Source of the DNA: Poecilobothrus nobilitatus
Lineage: Eukaryota; Arthropoda; Insecta; Diptera; Dolichopodidae
DNA: 64,000 nucleotides
Assembly (NCBI GenBank): GCA_947095535.1
Contig: OX352772.1
Coordinates: forward strand, 142,672,660 to 142,736,659
Reading direction: 5' to 3'
A model generated the notes under the pieces. The model saw only the letters and a program-made list of their open reading frames with translations. It did not search any database and was not told the origin of the DNA. The position numbers were made by a program, and so were the translations under genes. Positions 1 to 9,569 of the stretch are shown piece after piece. Positions within the stretch are counted from its first letter, which is position 1, and every line of letters begins with the position of its first letter.

Positions 1-355
1 GTAAATTTACTTCTTCCTTTCCAGTAACTTTTTGTTCTTCTTGTTTACTACGATCACTCGGTTTTTTTGAATGGATGCTGAAACAGTCTTCTTCTAAAAT
101 ATTTCTGAAGTCAAATACTAAATCTTCAACTTCACCAAAGACTTGGTTATTAAAATATTCTGCACACGCTTCATCTGCATCAAGAATTATTGTCTCGTGA
201 TTTGATTTGAACTTCTGCCAGTTGACCTCTAACTGGTCTAATTTGTTTTTAAAATAAATTTTTGTTTTACGCGTTTTCGAATCTTTTTTGTAATTAGTCT
301 CGAACCTAATTAAAGAATTACGAATTTCTCCTTGCTGTCTAATCAAACCTTCCAT
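1..355 (-). CDS. BEL/Pao-type retrotransposon Gag, N-terminal part (runs off window)
   Basis: An open minus-strand frame of about 118 codons starts at the ATG at 355 and is still open at base 1. The protein has a basic start, then a helical region with the pattern KLDQLEVNWQKFKSNHE followed by acidic residues and EVEDLVFDFRNIL. This resembles the DUF1759-type region at the start of BEL/Pao Gag polyproteins, which builds the particle. The assignment is supported by a tRNA primer site and possible LTR upstream (727-1200). It was missed by simple ORF calling because it is cut by the window edge. No stop or frameshift is visible in the part shown. The family call rests on pattern memory, not a search. 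Confidence 0.6.
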   Translation of the reverse strand, partial: MEGLIRQQGEIRNSLIRFETNYKKDSKTRKTKIYFKNKLDQLEVNWQKFKSNHETIILDADEACAEYFNNQVFGEVEDLVFDFRNILEEDCFSIHSKKPSDRSKQEEQKVTGKEEVNL

Positions 356-663
356 TCTCTCCTTTTTTTTTTTTTATATAAATTTTATTTTAATTAAAAG
401 ACAATAAATGCTTTATTTTACAATTAGTTTTTTATTATTATAGTTAGCGGGCAAAATTTTTTAATATTTTAAAATTTATTTTATTTTTCAACTAAAGTTA
501 TATAAATGTAAAATTATAGTATTATAAATTTTAATAAGTTTAAAAATGATGTACTTGTATATATATTTAAATTTTGTTCTTTAAATTTAAATTTTTATTA
601 TTTAAATTTTTATTATTTTAACATTTATTTTATGTTTCATTTTTTTTTTTTTTAAACTTACAA

Positions 664-722
664 TTCAACCAACAATCTGCACTGATTCAACCAACAATCT
701 GCATTATTTCAACCAACAATCT
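664..722 (-). repeat. Three-copy 22-bp tandem repeat in BEL leader
   Basis: The 15-base core TTCAACCAACAATCT occurs at 664, 686 and 708, exactly 22 bases apart. It lies between the probable primer binding site and Gag, so it is in the 5' leader of the BEL/Pao element. Function is not evident. Confidence 0.8.
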
Positions 723-726
723 CTAT

Positions 727-746
727 TTATCCGGTTCGAAGGACCA
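727..746 (-). other. Probable tRNA primer binding site of the BEL/Pao element
   Basis: On the minus strand the sequence TGGTCCTTCGAACCGG follows ...TTTTACA. TGG at the start and the TTCGAACC core match the complement of a tRNA 3' end with a T-loop. It lies immediately inside the presumed 5' LTR and about 370 bases before the Gag ATG, the expected place for reverse-transcription priming. The tRNA identity was not determined. Confidence 0.55.
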
Positions 747-1200
747 TGTAAAATAGTACGCCTATTTATAAATGTACGCCAAGTTGTTCTTCCACAAAAA
801 AAAAATACTTTTACTTTTAATTTAATTTTTTTTGTAATCCAATTTTGCTTCTCTACCTTCTAATGCTTAAATACGAAAAGAATGTTAAAATTACTATATT
901 AACTTAAACTAAATTTATATTACTGTATACTTAAATTAAAATTCCACTACGGTTTAAGTTCATTAACCTTTGTTATGTAAAAAAAAAAGAAGTACCTATC
1001 ATCATATGTTTTAATATATTTTGTATATAATGATGGTATATAACAAAAAAAAGTGAGTAAGTGGATTTTAATTCGATACTCGTTTTAATTTATTCTTACA
1101 ATTATATAATTCAATTTCTTAGAAAGTTTTTCAACAATAGTGTATTATAATTCAATTATTTATCTTTATCCAAAAGCTTTATATTATTTTGACATTTACA
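747..1200 (-). mobile_element. Probable 5' LTR of the BEL/Pao element
   Basis: On the plus strand the segment opens with TGTAAA right beside the primer site and may close with TTTACA at 1195-1200, giving TG...CA with 6-base inverted ends and a length of ~454 bases. The inner boundary is supported by the primer site. The outer boundary is only the best-looking candidate, because the second LTR is outside the window. Confidence 0.35.
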
Positions 1201-1319
1201 GAAATTTCTAAAATAAACACAAGTAGTAATAATTATTATAAATCTTAAAGTAATTTAATTATTATAAATCTTAAAATTAATTTTTTATGTATTTAATTTC
1301 TAATTCATTTCTATTGTAG

Positions 1320-1398
1320 GTTTTAGATGAAATTCCAGATGATGCTGCTGTGATGTTCCAGTTCATTTAGACTTTGTAACATACTTAGTTAGAATAAA
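1320..1398 (+). other. Exon-like sequence with stop codon and poly(A) signal
   Basis: A pyrimidine-rich tract ending in TTGTAG (AG at 1318-1319) precedes 16 codons reading VLDEIPDDAAVMFQFI and a TAG at 1368-1370. An AATAAA lies at 1393-1398, followed by T/G-rich sequence. This looks like the last coding exon of a plus-strand host gene whose remainder lies left of the window, with the BEL element in its intron. The peptide is too short to assign a family, and chance cannot be excluded. Confidence 0.25.
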
Positions 1399-1453
1399 GT
1401 TCTTTGTGTTTTTGTTTTATTCATTTTAGGTTGATGTTGCTTGTTTCTGGAAC

Positions 1454-2350
1454 AGCTGGATTAAAATTTGGTGAATTATTATTATCTTTGAGAAGCTTAA
1501 TAATTTTTATTAATAAAAGTTTTTATTTTATTAAAAGTTAATATTTATACAAAAAGTTTTTAAAGCTGGATTAAAAAGTGTTGAATTTTTTTTATCTTTG
1601 AGAAGCTTTAAAATTGCTAAATATTCAGATAAATGCAAGCACTTCATTTTGAAAAGTTTTTTAAATTTGGTTTAAATACTTCATTAAAAATTTAGTATAT
1701 TAAAATTAAATTATTAAAAGCTTGGTTTAAATATAGAATATAGAATGTATTATAAAAATAAAATTATTATAAAAATATTCTGCTGACTAGTTCTTTTTTC
1801 GTAAACAAAAACCCATGTTGTTTTGAAATGATATTTAAGAAAATGTAGAGTTTAAAAGCTAATATAAAAATAATAAAAAGTTTTTATAATATTGGATGGA
1901 AAAAAAACAAATAAAAGTAACTTAAACAAATTTTATTTATGAACATAAGTTAAATGAATTTTTTTTTTTTTTTTTTATTTATTATGCAAAATTATTGCTA
2001 TAAACCTTTTATAAATATGATCAAAATGCTTTTACAGCATAAAGAATGAGTAAAAAAAAAATTTATGTCTTTGATATAAATAATGTCTTTCATATAAATT
2101 TATGTCTTTAAATTAGTGAAATGATCTAATATTTTATTTCAAGTGCTGAATATTCTAAATTAGACTAAAAACATATGAAAAGTTTAAAGTTGAAAAAAAA
2201 GTTTAAAGTTTGGTTTAAATACCAATTTTTTATTATTAAAATTTAAACTTGATTTAATATTTATCTGAAAAATATTTTAAAAAATTTTTAAAACTTGATT
2301 TGAACACATAATGAATACAAAATAATTTTTAAATGGAACGTTTTGTTATT
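1454..2350. repeat. Left inverted-end region of Polinton 1, with internal subrepeats
   Basis: The motif AGCTGGATTAAAA...TATCTTTGAGAAGCTT occurs at about 1454-1498 and 1564-1610, the second continuing into TTAAAATTGCTAAATATT. The same words occur in reverse complement at 15896-15940, 16040-16082 and 16182-16239. Other shared words are TTTGGTTTAAATACTTCATT at ~1667 and its complement near 15990. The terminal inverted repeat is therefore built from repeated, diverged modules rather than one clean arm. Confidence 0.65.
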
Positions 2351-2602
2351 CTCGTAATACAATGTAAATTAGACTTTTGGTAAATATGTTTTTGACTTTT
2401 GGTAAATAAAGCTTTGAGTTAACGGTTGAAATTATATTGTTAATAATATAAGCTGTGATTATGAAATACAAATTGAAAACATGATCAAGTTCAAGTTAAA
2501 AGTAAACAAAAAAAATGAAAAAAAACTTGGGTTTAAAAAGTTGTTTTTAATATTAAATAACAGCATTGCATTTTTTACTAAAAGTTTATAAATTTTTATT
2601 CA

Positions 2603-3519
2603 TTAAATAATATCTCGTTTATTTATCCATGAATCATGTTTTTTACCAAAACCAAGCCACCTAACCAAAACTGGATTTCCTTTTTTTCTAATTATTTCTA
2701 CAAGGTAAACATTAGGAAATTTAACAGATGTAAGTTCAAGTTCATAAAAACTGCCTTTTATTGGTTTTTGTGTGTAATCGAGTAAATTGTATGTTATTGG
2801 ATCAGTTCTTTTTATTTTTGCTATGGTATAAATTTCTGTTGACCAATTAGGTTGATAACCTTTTGCAAATATACCTTTCAATTTACTTATACGAACAAAA
2901 TCTCCAATTTTGTATTTTGCTTTTCGGAATACTTTTAATTTATTGAATACAGTTTTTAATAATAATTTCTCATTTTTCTTTGAACCTTTTTAGGTGGAAG
3001 TTTAACTGTATGATGGTATGTTGAGTTAAATTTTTCTATTAGCGATGGTAGAATAGTTAACCATTTATATGTGCTTTGTAAACTAAATTATTTCCACATC
3101 GTGTTTTTTAGCGTACGATTGAAACGTTCTACAATTGATGCTTTTAGTTTTGAATATGTATGATAATGGTTAATTTTATTTTTCCTCATTAGATTTTGAA
3201 ATTTTTTGTTGAAAAATTCCATACCTTGATCAGATTGTAAATTTTTTGGTTTTTTACCAGATCGCTTAAAAATATTTTTCATTGCGATTAAAACATTATC
3301 AGCACTTTTGTTTTTAACTGGTTCAGCATACGCAAATTTTGAAAATGTATCAATTACTGTTAATAAATATTTATATCCCTTGTTGAATTGTGCATATGGA
3401 ATCATTTCAACCAAATCAATTTGCCAAGTATCATTTAAACCCTTTTGAATAAATTTTCTTCGCGTAAATTTTCTTCTAGCACCTCTATGAATTTCTGATA
3501 CAACTTGTAATCTTGACAT
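2603..3519 (-). pseudogene. INT: Polinton retroviral-type integrase with C-terminal chromodomain (frameshifted)
   Basis: The enzyme would join Polinton ends to host DNA. The 3519-3088 part holds the RNase H-fold catalytic core. D35 is in TWQIDLVEM, D97 in QSDQGMEFF and E131 in SIVERFNRT, a normal DDE set with 34-residue D-to-E spacing. A stop after NTMWK and a change of frame follow. A short stretch then resembles the family's C-terminal linker, and a second frame change leads into 2603-2985. That last piece ends in a chromodomain-like block, residues VYLVEIIRKKGNPVLVRWLG followed by a tryptophan-containing tail. At least two lesions make it nonfunctional. It is transcribed away from the ATPase cluster, next to the left end, as is usual for Polinton integrases. 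Confidence 0.85.
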
Positions 3520-3529
3520 TATTCTCGTA

Positions 3530-3665
3530 CCATTTAATTAAATTTTCCAAAGTGATGCTATAATTTTCTATTGTATGACATTCACATGTGTCCGGTCCAG
3601 AAGTAGAATTATCATATGCCCATGGACAAAAGGTAAAATGAGTACCATAAATTGAAGTGTACTTA
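3530..3665 (-). pseudogene. Small cysteine-containing ORF remnant upstream of integrase
   Basis: A short minus-strand frame just before the integrase start reads through FCPWAYDNSTSGPDTCECHTI and then a leucine-rich helix ending in LIKWYENN. It runs into the integrase start in a different frame. The three cysteines and histidines suggest a small metal-binding or disulfide module. I believe similar small ORFs sit beside integrase in other insect Polintons, but I have no name for it. The start is not identifiable, and it could be a spliced exon. Confidence 0.3.
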
Positions 3666-3856
3666 TTTACTCCAGAATAATTTTTAATGTGTGTGTATAG
3701 ATGTAATATTAGTTTCTTATGATCATCTAATAAGACGGAGGAATAAATATTTAAGAACTATAATTAAAAATGACTGTACTAAGAATATGTTCGCTGCTTT
3801 TATATAATTTCTCAATTGTATTTTAAATTTAGTTTCTTATCAGACCCAGACCAAAA

Positions 3857-4552
3857 ATGATTAACTTTATTCATCCATTTACAATGATGATTGCGGGACC
3901 ATCTGGTTGTGGGAAAACAACATTTGTGTGTAATTTAATTGAAAATATTGACAGATTGATTTATCCGAAAATTGAAACAATAAAATGGTGTAACACAGAA
4001 ATTTCTGCTATTCCGAAAAATATAGATTTTCCTCATATCGACTTTTATACCAGTATTCCCAAAGAGTTTAGTGGGAATGAAAATAGATCCACTTTAATTG
4101 TTTTAGATGATTTAATGTTAGATTCTTCAAACAAACAGGTATACGAATTATTTACTAAAGGTTCGCATCATCGTAATTTATCTATTGTATTGTTAACGCA
4201 AAACGTTTTTCATCAGGGGAAATTCTCAAGAGATATTTCATTAAATTGTAAATATTTAGTGCTTTTCAAAAACCCTCGAGACAAATCACAGATTTTTCCT
4301 CTTGCTAGACAACTATATCCGGAAAATATAAAAGGTTTCCTGGGGGTATATAATGAATCAACCTCAAGTCCACATGGTTACATTGTGTTGGATTTAACAC
4401 AAGACGTTAACGATTTGTTTCGTATTAGAACTAATATTTTTTCAAAAGAATATTGCATATGCTTCTGTGATACGAATGATTTGAATAACTGTCAAAAGTA
4501 TGAAACGATTGAAGAAAAACCAACATATATTACATGTACTAGGAAAGTGTAA
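3857..4552 (+). CDS. ATP: Polinton genome-packaging ATPase (FtsK/HerA-like, A32-type)
   Basis: This 231-aa protein is the expected size and has the hallmarks of a viral DNA-packaging motor. The Walker A motif GPSGCGKTT is at residues 14-22, and Walker B STLIVLDDLM has acidic residues D84 and D85. A sensor-like block SIVLLTQNVFHQG lies near residues 109-121. The family pumps viral DNA into preformed capsids. The frame is open from an ATG shortly after the divergent integrase region, and its end overlaps the next ORF by 53 bases. No lesion is visible, making this one of the few intact genes of element 1. A homologous, truncated copy is at 20613-21170. Confidence 0.9.
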   Translation: MINFIHPFTMMIAGPSGCGKTTFVCNLIENIDRLIYPKIETIKWCNTEISAIPKNIDFPHIDFYTSIPKEFSGNENRSTLIVLDDLMLDSSNKQVYELFTKGSHHRNLSIVLLTQNVFHQGKFSRDISLNCKYLVLFKNPRDKSQIFPLARQLYPENIKGFLGVYNESTSSPHGYIVLDLTQDVNDLFRIRTNIFSKEYCICFCDTNDLNNCQKYETIEEKPTYITCTRKV

Positions 4553-4832
4553 GAAGAAGAAATTTCGTGAAAATATTCTTAAATTTTGTGATGATGATAT
4601 TATAAAAACTATTGCTGAAATTGCAATCAATATATTAAATGGAAATAATAAAATTTCACCAGCAAAAAAAGCTAAATTAAGAAAACATAAACAAAAATTA
4701 AGATTCCTAGCCTGTGCAAAGAAAAGTATAAAAGCCAAACGAAAAATATTAGTTCAACATGGTGGATTTTTACCAACTTTAATCGGTACTATATTATCTG
4801 GTGTAATAGGAAAATTGCTCAGTAAGACATAA
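4500..4832 (+). CDS. Small basic Polinton protein with glycine/leucine-rich C-terminus
   Basis: This 110-aa, strongly basic protein has many Lys/Arg in residues 1-75 and a hydrophobic C-terminal helix HGGFLPTLIGTILSGVIGKL. That layout suggests a DNA-condensing or membrane-active virion peptide. The C-terminal block is conserved in the homolog of Polinton 2 (20349-20640), which supports it being a real gene. The true start may lie inside the overlap with the ATPase. The stop overlaps the next start (TAATG at 4830-4834), a compact arrangement implying co-expression. I do not recognise a named family with certainty. Confidence 0.65.
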   Translation: MKRLKKNQHILHVLGKCKKKKFRENILKFCDDDIIKTIAEIAINILNGNNKISPAKKAKLRKHKQKLRFLACAKKSIKAKRKILVQHGGFLPTLIGTILSGVIGKLLSKT

Positions 4833-5284
4833 TGCAGCGAATGATTGTTATGTCACCAGAAATATTTTCAAAATTTAGCAAATTATTTCAAGATGATAAA
4901 AACTTGGATTTATTAGGTCAAAAAATGAAAAAAGTTTTATATGACAAAAATTCAAGTATGGATATCGATTTAACACATTATGATTTGGATGATGAAAATT
5001 TATTTAAAAAATTAGCTCAAACTGAAATGTTGAAAGATGAAAAATTAGTCCAAAGACCATCTCTAAGCTCTGATTATCGAATGTTTGAAACACCAAGTGG
5101 TGATGTAATTACCGTTGCTGTACCATCTCCTGAAAAAAAGAAGACACTAAGATCGGCCGATAGTTCAATTTCCTCAACTATACTTTCACAGTTTCCTGAA
5201 ACAAAAAAACGAAAACTAAAACCTTTACTAAGAAGTCCAAAACTAAGAACTTCATCAACACCGGAATGGACAACATATAAATAG
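4832..5284 (+). CDS. Conserved Polinton protein of unknown function (150 aa)
   Basis: The N-terminal ~60 residues are helical and acidic/basic mixed. A short conserved strand block MFETPSGDVITVAVPSP follows, then a Ser/Lys/Arg-rich low-complexity tail ending in WTTYK. The same order, including GDIITVPLDSPSP and the terminal WTTYK, occurs in the Polinton 2 homolog (19662-20346), so the ends are under constraint. The basic tail and position between the packaging ATPase and capsid genes suggest a virion or scaffold role, which is inference. The start overlaps the upstream stop. The frame is intact. Confidence 0.6.
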   Translation: MQRMIVMSPEIFSKFSKLFQDDKNLDLLGQKMKKVLYDKNSSMDIDLTHYDLDDENLFKKLAQTEMLKDEKLVQRPSLSSDYRMFETPSGDVITVAVPSPEKKKTLRSADSSISSTILSQFPETKKRKLKPLLRSPKLRTSSTPEWTTYK

Positions 5285-5319
5285 TTCAACATTTTATGTT
5301 TTCGTAGAAGTTAACAAAG

Positions 5320-6262
5320 ATGGATAGTCAAGATGACTTCTACGTAACATTGTTTAGTAATGATAATTTAACACTGTTTCCAGATAACACTTCAGCTTCA
5401 TTCGAAAATAAATTACCTATTCACTTTGATTTCAGAAATGGAAATTTGATAGTTGGTCTTTCAGAAATATATCTGAACGATTTTCTACAAACAGAAGAAT
5501 TTAACAAAGAGAAATGTGCTTTTATTAATATTGGGCAGTATAATGTTTATGTAACAAATATTGAAAAACCTCTAGAAAAAATTAAAGTAACCAAATCTAT
5601 AGGCTACACATATTATTCATATGACGATTCAGAATTACATTTGGATGATTGCAAGTTTAATTTTTTGCCAAAGCTTATTAAAAATATAACTCCTTATCCC
5701 GGGTTTACTCGAAATCAAGTTTTCAAAGAATTTTTTAATGAAGTTTTGACATATATCTCTACTCCTAAAAATTATGATGATGTAATATTTCAAAAAGGGT
5801 CAGAATCTAACCGAGGAGATTTAATTCGAATATCGCAGACTTTTGATGAAGACAGTTTCTATATAAAAGTTAATCAAAGTTATAATGTAAAAACATTACT
5901 AACTGAATTATTTCAACAGAAAAAAAATTTAAAAAATTTCAAAACAAAATTACCTGAACTATTCAAATTAGCTGTTGCTAATAATAAAGATAAATTAAAT
6001 GGAATGATGATGATTTATTCAGATATCTATCATTCAATCATCTGTTTTTGGAAGTAGCAAAGTGCGGGCGTTGAGAGTTATCAACATAGAAAATTGTAGA
6101 ATACCTACAAATATTGAATTTGAAAATGTTCATTATATACCCATAGAAAAAAATTGTTTTGAAACAATAGCAATTAAAATTTGTAACCAATACGGTGATG
6201 AAATAAATTTTGTTTCCAGTTACTACCCAACAAAAATTGTATTACACTTTAAAAAGCATTGA
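5320..6262 (+). pseudogene. PX: Polinton minor capsid (penton-type) protein, frameshifted
   Basis: The N-terminus DDFYVTLFSNDNLTLFPDNT, followed by a GNLIVGLSEIYL segment, is typical of the Polinton protein thought to form capsid vertices. The first frame runs 5320-6057. A one-base shift near 6030-6050 moves the coding sense into the frame of 6062-6262, which ends in PTKIVLHFKKH. The homolog in Polinton 2 ends in nearly the same residues, showing that this is the true C-terminus. Total coding length is ~314 codons. The penton role comes from published family analyses. The shift means no full-length product would form from this copy. Confidence 0.6.
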
Positions 6263-6308
6263 TAAAACAATATAAATACTACTACTCAAATATGGTATCC
6301 TATCAAAC

Positions 6309-6749
6309 ATGGAAAGAGCTTACGTGAGATATTATTCCTCTCAAGTAGGTGGAGGAGTCAACGATATTGGGCCTTTATTACAATTTTATCCAGCTATACA
6401 AAGAGGTCGTGGTTTTGGAAATATATTCGGAAGTTTAATTCGTTATTTAAAGCCAGTTTTTACATCAGGTTGGGACTTAATTAAAAGAGAGACTGTAAAC
6501 ACAAGTAAAAATATTTTTAATGATATAGCATATGGTGCAAACATAAAAGAAACTGTAATTGATCAAAGCAAAGGCGGTATAAAAAATTTACTGAAATCAG
6601 TAGTTAACCAACTGCATTCGATGTATGGTGGAAGACAAAGAACTATAAAAAGACAAAGAGCTATTAAAAGACGAACAGTTTCTAAAAAGACACATTTGAA
6701 GTCGAAACGACGAAAAAAGCAAAGTAAAACCTCCGACATATTCAATTAA
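6309..6749 (+). CDS. Polinton virion-type protein with basic C-terminus (146 aa)
   Basis: The N-terminus holds GGGVNDIGPLLQFYPAIQRG and a glycine-rich amphipathic stretch FGNIFGSLIRYLKPVFTSG. The last ~40 residues are almost all Arg/Lys, ending with a nuclear-localisation-like KSKRRKKQSK. Equivalent proteins sit just before the major capsid gene in other Polintons and adintoviruses and resemble adenovirus-type internal capsid proteins in layout. DNA binding and membrane activity are plausible, not shown. The stop at 6749 is two bases before the capsid ATG. The homolog at 18855-19305 has lost its start codon. Confidence 0.65.
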   Translation: MERAYVRYYSSQVGGGVNDIGPLLQFYPAIQRGRGFGNIFGSLIRYLKPVFTSGWDLIKRETVNTSKNIFNDIAYGANIKETVIDQSKGGIKNLLKSVVNQLHSMYGGRQRTIKRQRAIKRRTVSKKTHLKSKRRKKQSKTSDIFN

Positions 6750-6751
6750 AA

Positions 6752-8062
6752 ATGGAATGTATGAAATCTGAACTTGATCTTTTTGCGTCATTACCCGTGC
6801 AAACAAGTATTTTGCGTTCAGAAGAGGTAGCAGACAATCCTTTAGCTTCTTTAGAGGCATCACCGTCAACTATTGAATTTGTTTCACTTGGAAATGGAGA
6901 TACATATCGAGATTTATCCTCAACCTATATAAAATTTAAAGTTCAAATATTAAAAAAAGATGGATCAGTTTGGAGTGCAAATGATAAAGTAGGAACTGGA
7001 ACTGAAGCAAGGACAGCTCCGCAGCCCAGTGTTGTAAATAATTTATTACACACTTTAATTAAACGATGTAATGTAACTCTAAACGGAAAAAAACATCACT
7101 CCTTCAGACTCCTTATACCATTATAAAGCATGCTTAACTACTTTACTAAATTATGGTACAAATTCCAGCCACATCTAGAAGCATCTGGTTGGGAATTGGA
7201 TAAACCAAATGTAAATGATTTTAACAATTCTGGTTCTAAATCAAGACAAAAGTCATACAATAATTCTGCAATAGTAGAATTAATGGGTAAATTACATGTA
7301 GATTTCTTCAATACTTCTAAATTACTTTTAAATAATGTTGACATTCGAATTGCTTTAGCCCTAGAAAAACAGGATTTTTTTATTTTCTTTAACGATGCCG
7401 ATGAAAGCTATTTAAAAATTCTCGGAGCTACGTTATAAATAAAACATTTAACAATTAATCCTAGTATATTGATAACACATAATACTGTATTGGAAAAGGC
7501 TAACGCGAAATATTTTTATACCAGAAGTGAAATCAAAACATTCACAATTCCAGCTAACACATCTAACATATCATTGGATAATATATTTATAGAGCAAATA
7601 CCAAAAGCTATAGTATTTTGTTTAGTTAATAATCAAAATTTCAATGGTAAGAGATCAAAAAATCCATACCATTTCGACCATCAAAATCTCACACAATTTC
7701 AATTATATGTGAATGGAGTGCCTACACCAAACTCTGCAATTGAAACAAGTTTTACACCGAATAATTCTTGTAATTCTCGAGCATATTTAACATTATTTAG
7801 CGGAACAGGTATACATCATTCTGATAGAGAACATCAAATTTCAAAAGAATTATTTTCAAAAGATTATACAATACTGGCTTTTGATTTATCGCCAGACGGC
7901 TCGGGAACAGATACATGTCAGAGTTTATTAAACCAGGGAGTAGTAAAGATTGAAGCAAGACTCAGCTCTCCATTAACTTCAACATTAACTTGTATTGTAT
8001 TTGCAGAATTCGATGCTAATATCGAAATTTATAAAAATCGTAACGTCTACGTGAACATATAA
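6752..8062 (+). pseudogene. PY: Polinton major capsid protein (double jelly-roll type), broken in three frames
   Basis: The start MECMKSELDLFASLPVQTSI and the block SPSTIEFVSLGNGDTYRDLS are characteristic of Polinton major capsid proteins, which resemble those of adenovirus and other double jelly-roll viruses. The gene is ~436 codons, near the usual size of short insect members. It is split into 6752-7126, 7130-7438 and 7469-8062 by two or more small indels near 7110-7190 and one near 7435. The C-terminal part, including KRSKNPYHF and FSGTGIHH, is well preserved and aligns with 17651-18187 of Polinton 2. It would have formed the icosahedral shell; this copy cannot. Confidence 0.85.
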
Positions 8063-8098
8063 AAGGAAGTTCAGTGAACCATCTCTATTCATTTCAAA

Positions 8099-8464
8099 AT
8101 GACATGTGCTCTAGTAGATTTATCGTTCTGTACGGACGATAACAATACAATATTTGTAAAAAATATTGCTGTGGCTGGCACAAAAGAAAAATGTAAAACT
8201 ATTGTAAAAGAATTAAAGTATAAATTTCCTGTCAGAGAATTAAAAAGAACAGACATTGAGAATTACTCTTTTTGACATATCGATAACGAAAAAATAACTA
8301 ATAACTTAATAAATTTGCTTGAAAAATTCGATATAGTCTTAACAAATGGAAAACTTAAAGCAGAATTTTTGATAGCATTTATACGAGGAAATACTCGACT
8401 AATTGATATTTCACGTTTGCAAGATAATGAATACACTTCAGATTTCAAAGGTTCTGAAATGTAA
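8099..8464 (+). pseudogene. Exonuclease-like (RNase H-fold-like) Polinton protein, copy in capsid cluster
   Basis: The ATG at 8099 opens a 121-codon frame with one in-frame TGA at codon 59 (8273-8275). It begins CALVDLSFCTDDNNTIFVKN and later has FDIVLTNGKLKAEFL. This pattern, a strand with an Asp, then a K...YKFP block and a central FDIV..GK.K.EFL strand-helix, is shared with 9570-10013 and 17267-17539. The arrangement recalls degenerate DEDD-type exonuclease domains common in insect transposons, but the full catalytic acid set is not visible. The 3' end overlaps the protease start by 38 bases. The role is unknown; binding or trimming nucleic acid is a guess. Confidence 0.5.
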
Positions 8465-8905
8465 TAAGTTAACACATAAAATATTTAGAGGCGTTTATGC
8501 TCTTGATAAATTAGCAAAACAAAACCTAGTATTTAGGTGGTAAATACCGATAATTCTAATAAAAAGGGAACACATTGGTTAGCAATATTTGTTCCAGTTC
8601 AAGGGCGTGCAGAATATTTTGATTCATTTGGAAATCCTCCATTTCACAATGAGATTATAAAATTTCTACAAAATCAATCAACATGTTTTGTTTTCAACAA
8701 TAAGAGTTTACAAAGTAATTTAACATCTGTTTGTGGACATTATTGTTGTGTATATCTATGGATGCGAAGTTTCCGTAAAAGCATAAAATATTTTCTTAAT
8801 TTATTCGATACATCATCCCCACTTAAAAACGATAAAAAAATACAAAGAATATTTCGAAAAATTTTTAAAAACTGTGGAAGAAAACCTATAAATAGAAAAT
8901 TCTAA
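8427..8905 (+). pseudogene. PRO: Polinton adenain-type cysteine protease (frameshifted)
   Basis: The start ATG at 8427 was chosen because the residues MNTLQISKVLKCNKLTHK match the start of the Polinton 2 homolog (MNTLEITSFLKCNKF). It lies inside the end of the preceding gene. One frameshift near 8525-8540 joins this N-terminus to the catalytic part. That part has His in GTHWLAIF, Asp in AEYFDSFG, Gln in SLQSNLTS and the nucleophile Cys in SVCGHYC, so the full adenain-like set is present. The family matures capsid proteins after assembly. Size (~160 codons) is normal for small insect versions. Confidence 0.8.
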
Positions 8906-8938
8906 AATAGAATTCATCAGTTAAAACAAAAAAAAAAA

Positions 8939-9520
8939 ATGGAGCGGTCTACAAATTCAGAAGTATTTAAAACAGAAAACGGTGAGCCACCGCAGAACCT
9001 TTTATTAAGCTATATTTATTTTTTGGATAAAAAACAAACAATAAAAATTCAAATTGGATTTAATATTGAAAATTTTGCTGCATCAATAATTTTCCAACGA
9101 CAAAACAAATTTATAAGCGAAATGAATTACTTGGAATGGTATACATTTTATCATGATTTTAAAAACAGTCAAGCAAAATTAAATTCAAAAGGATTTTAGT
9201 TAACATTTAATCATACAGAGCACACTAAAAAACTTACATTGCAGCTAGATGAGTACAGTAATTTTTGTCTCATGTCTCATTTTATACAAGCAGTGATGTC
9301 ATATAACAATGGAGCTGAATTTAATATACGAGAATATGTATTCAAATATTTTGATAGATGTATCGCAAAGAATAAATTAAGATTGGAACAAGAAGATTTC
9401 TACATTCCAATGAATTTACACATAGCTCAGTGTAACTATTCTAGACTATTTTATGAAATACCTATGTTTCTGTCAGAAAAATTATCTTGGTCAACAATAA
9501 ATAAAACAAATATTTTTTAA
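8939..9520 (+). pseudogene. Conserved Polinton protein (194 codons) with one in-frame TAG
   Basis: Two ORFs, 8939-9199 and 9239-9520, are in the same frame and separated only by TAG at 9197-9199, so they were one gene. The first half has LLLSYIYFLDKKQTIKIQIG and FNIENFAAS, repeated in the Polinton 2 relative at 16547-16774 (LSYTYLLNKNQSLKVLVG, FNIES). The second half is helical with several aromatic residues. I think related proteins lie beside protease in other insect Polintons, but no function is known to me. An A-rich tract precedes the ATG. Stop readthrough is possible but a simple nonsense mutation is likelier. Confidence 0.6.
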
Positions 9521-9569
9521 AACCAATTATTTTCTTTTATTAAATACATATACAAATTCATACAATTTT

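Noticed and set aside
4442..4738. 98-aa hydrophobic minus-strand ORF
   Set aside because: Antisense to the Lys-rich small basic protein; Phe/Leu content is explained by reverse-reading AAA/AAG codons.
6563..6869. Minus-strand ORFs opposite the virion-type and capsid genes
   Set aside because: They are shadows of plus-strand genes that have homologs in the second Polinton.
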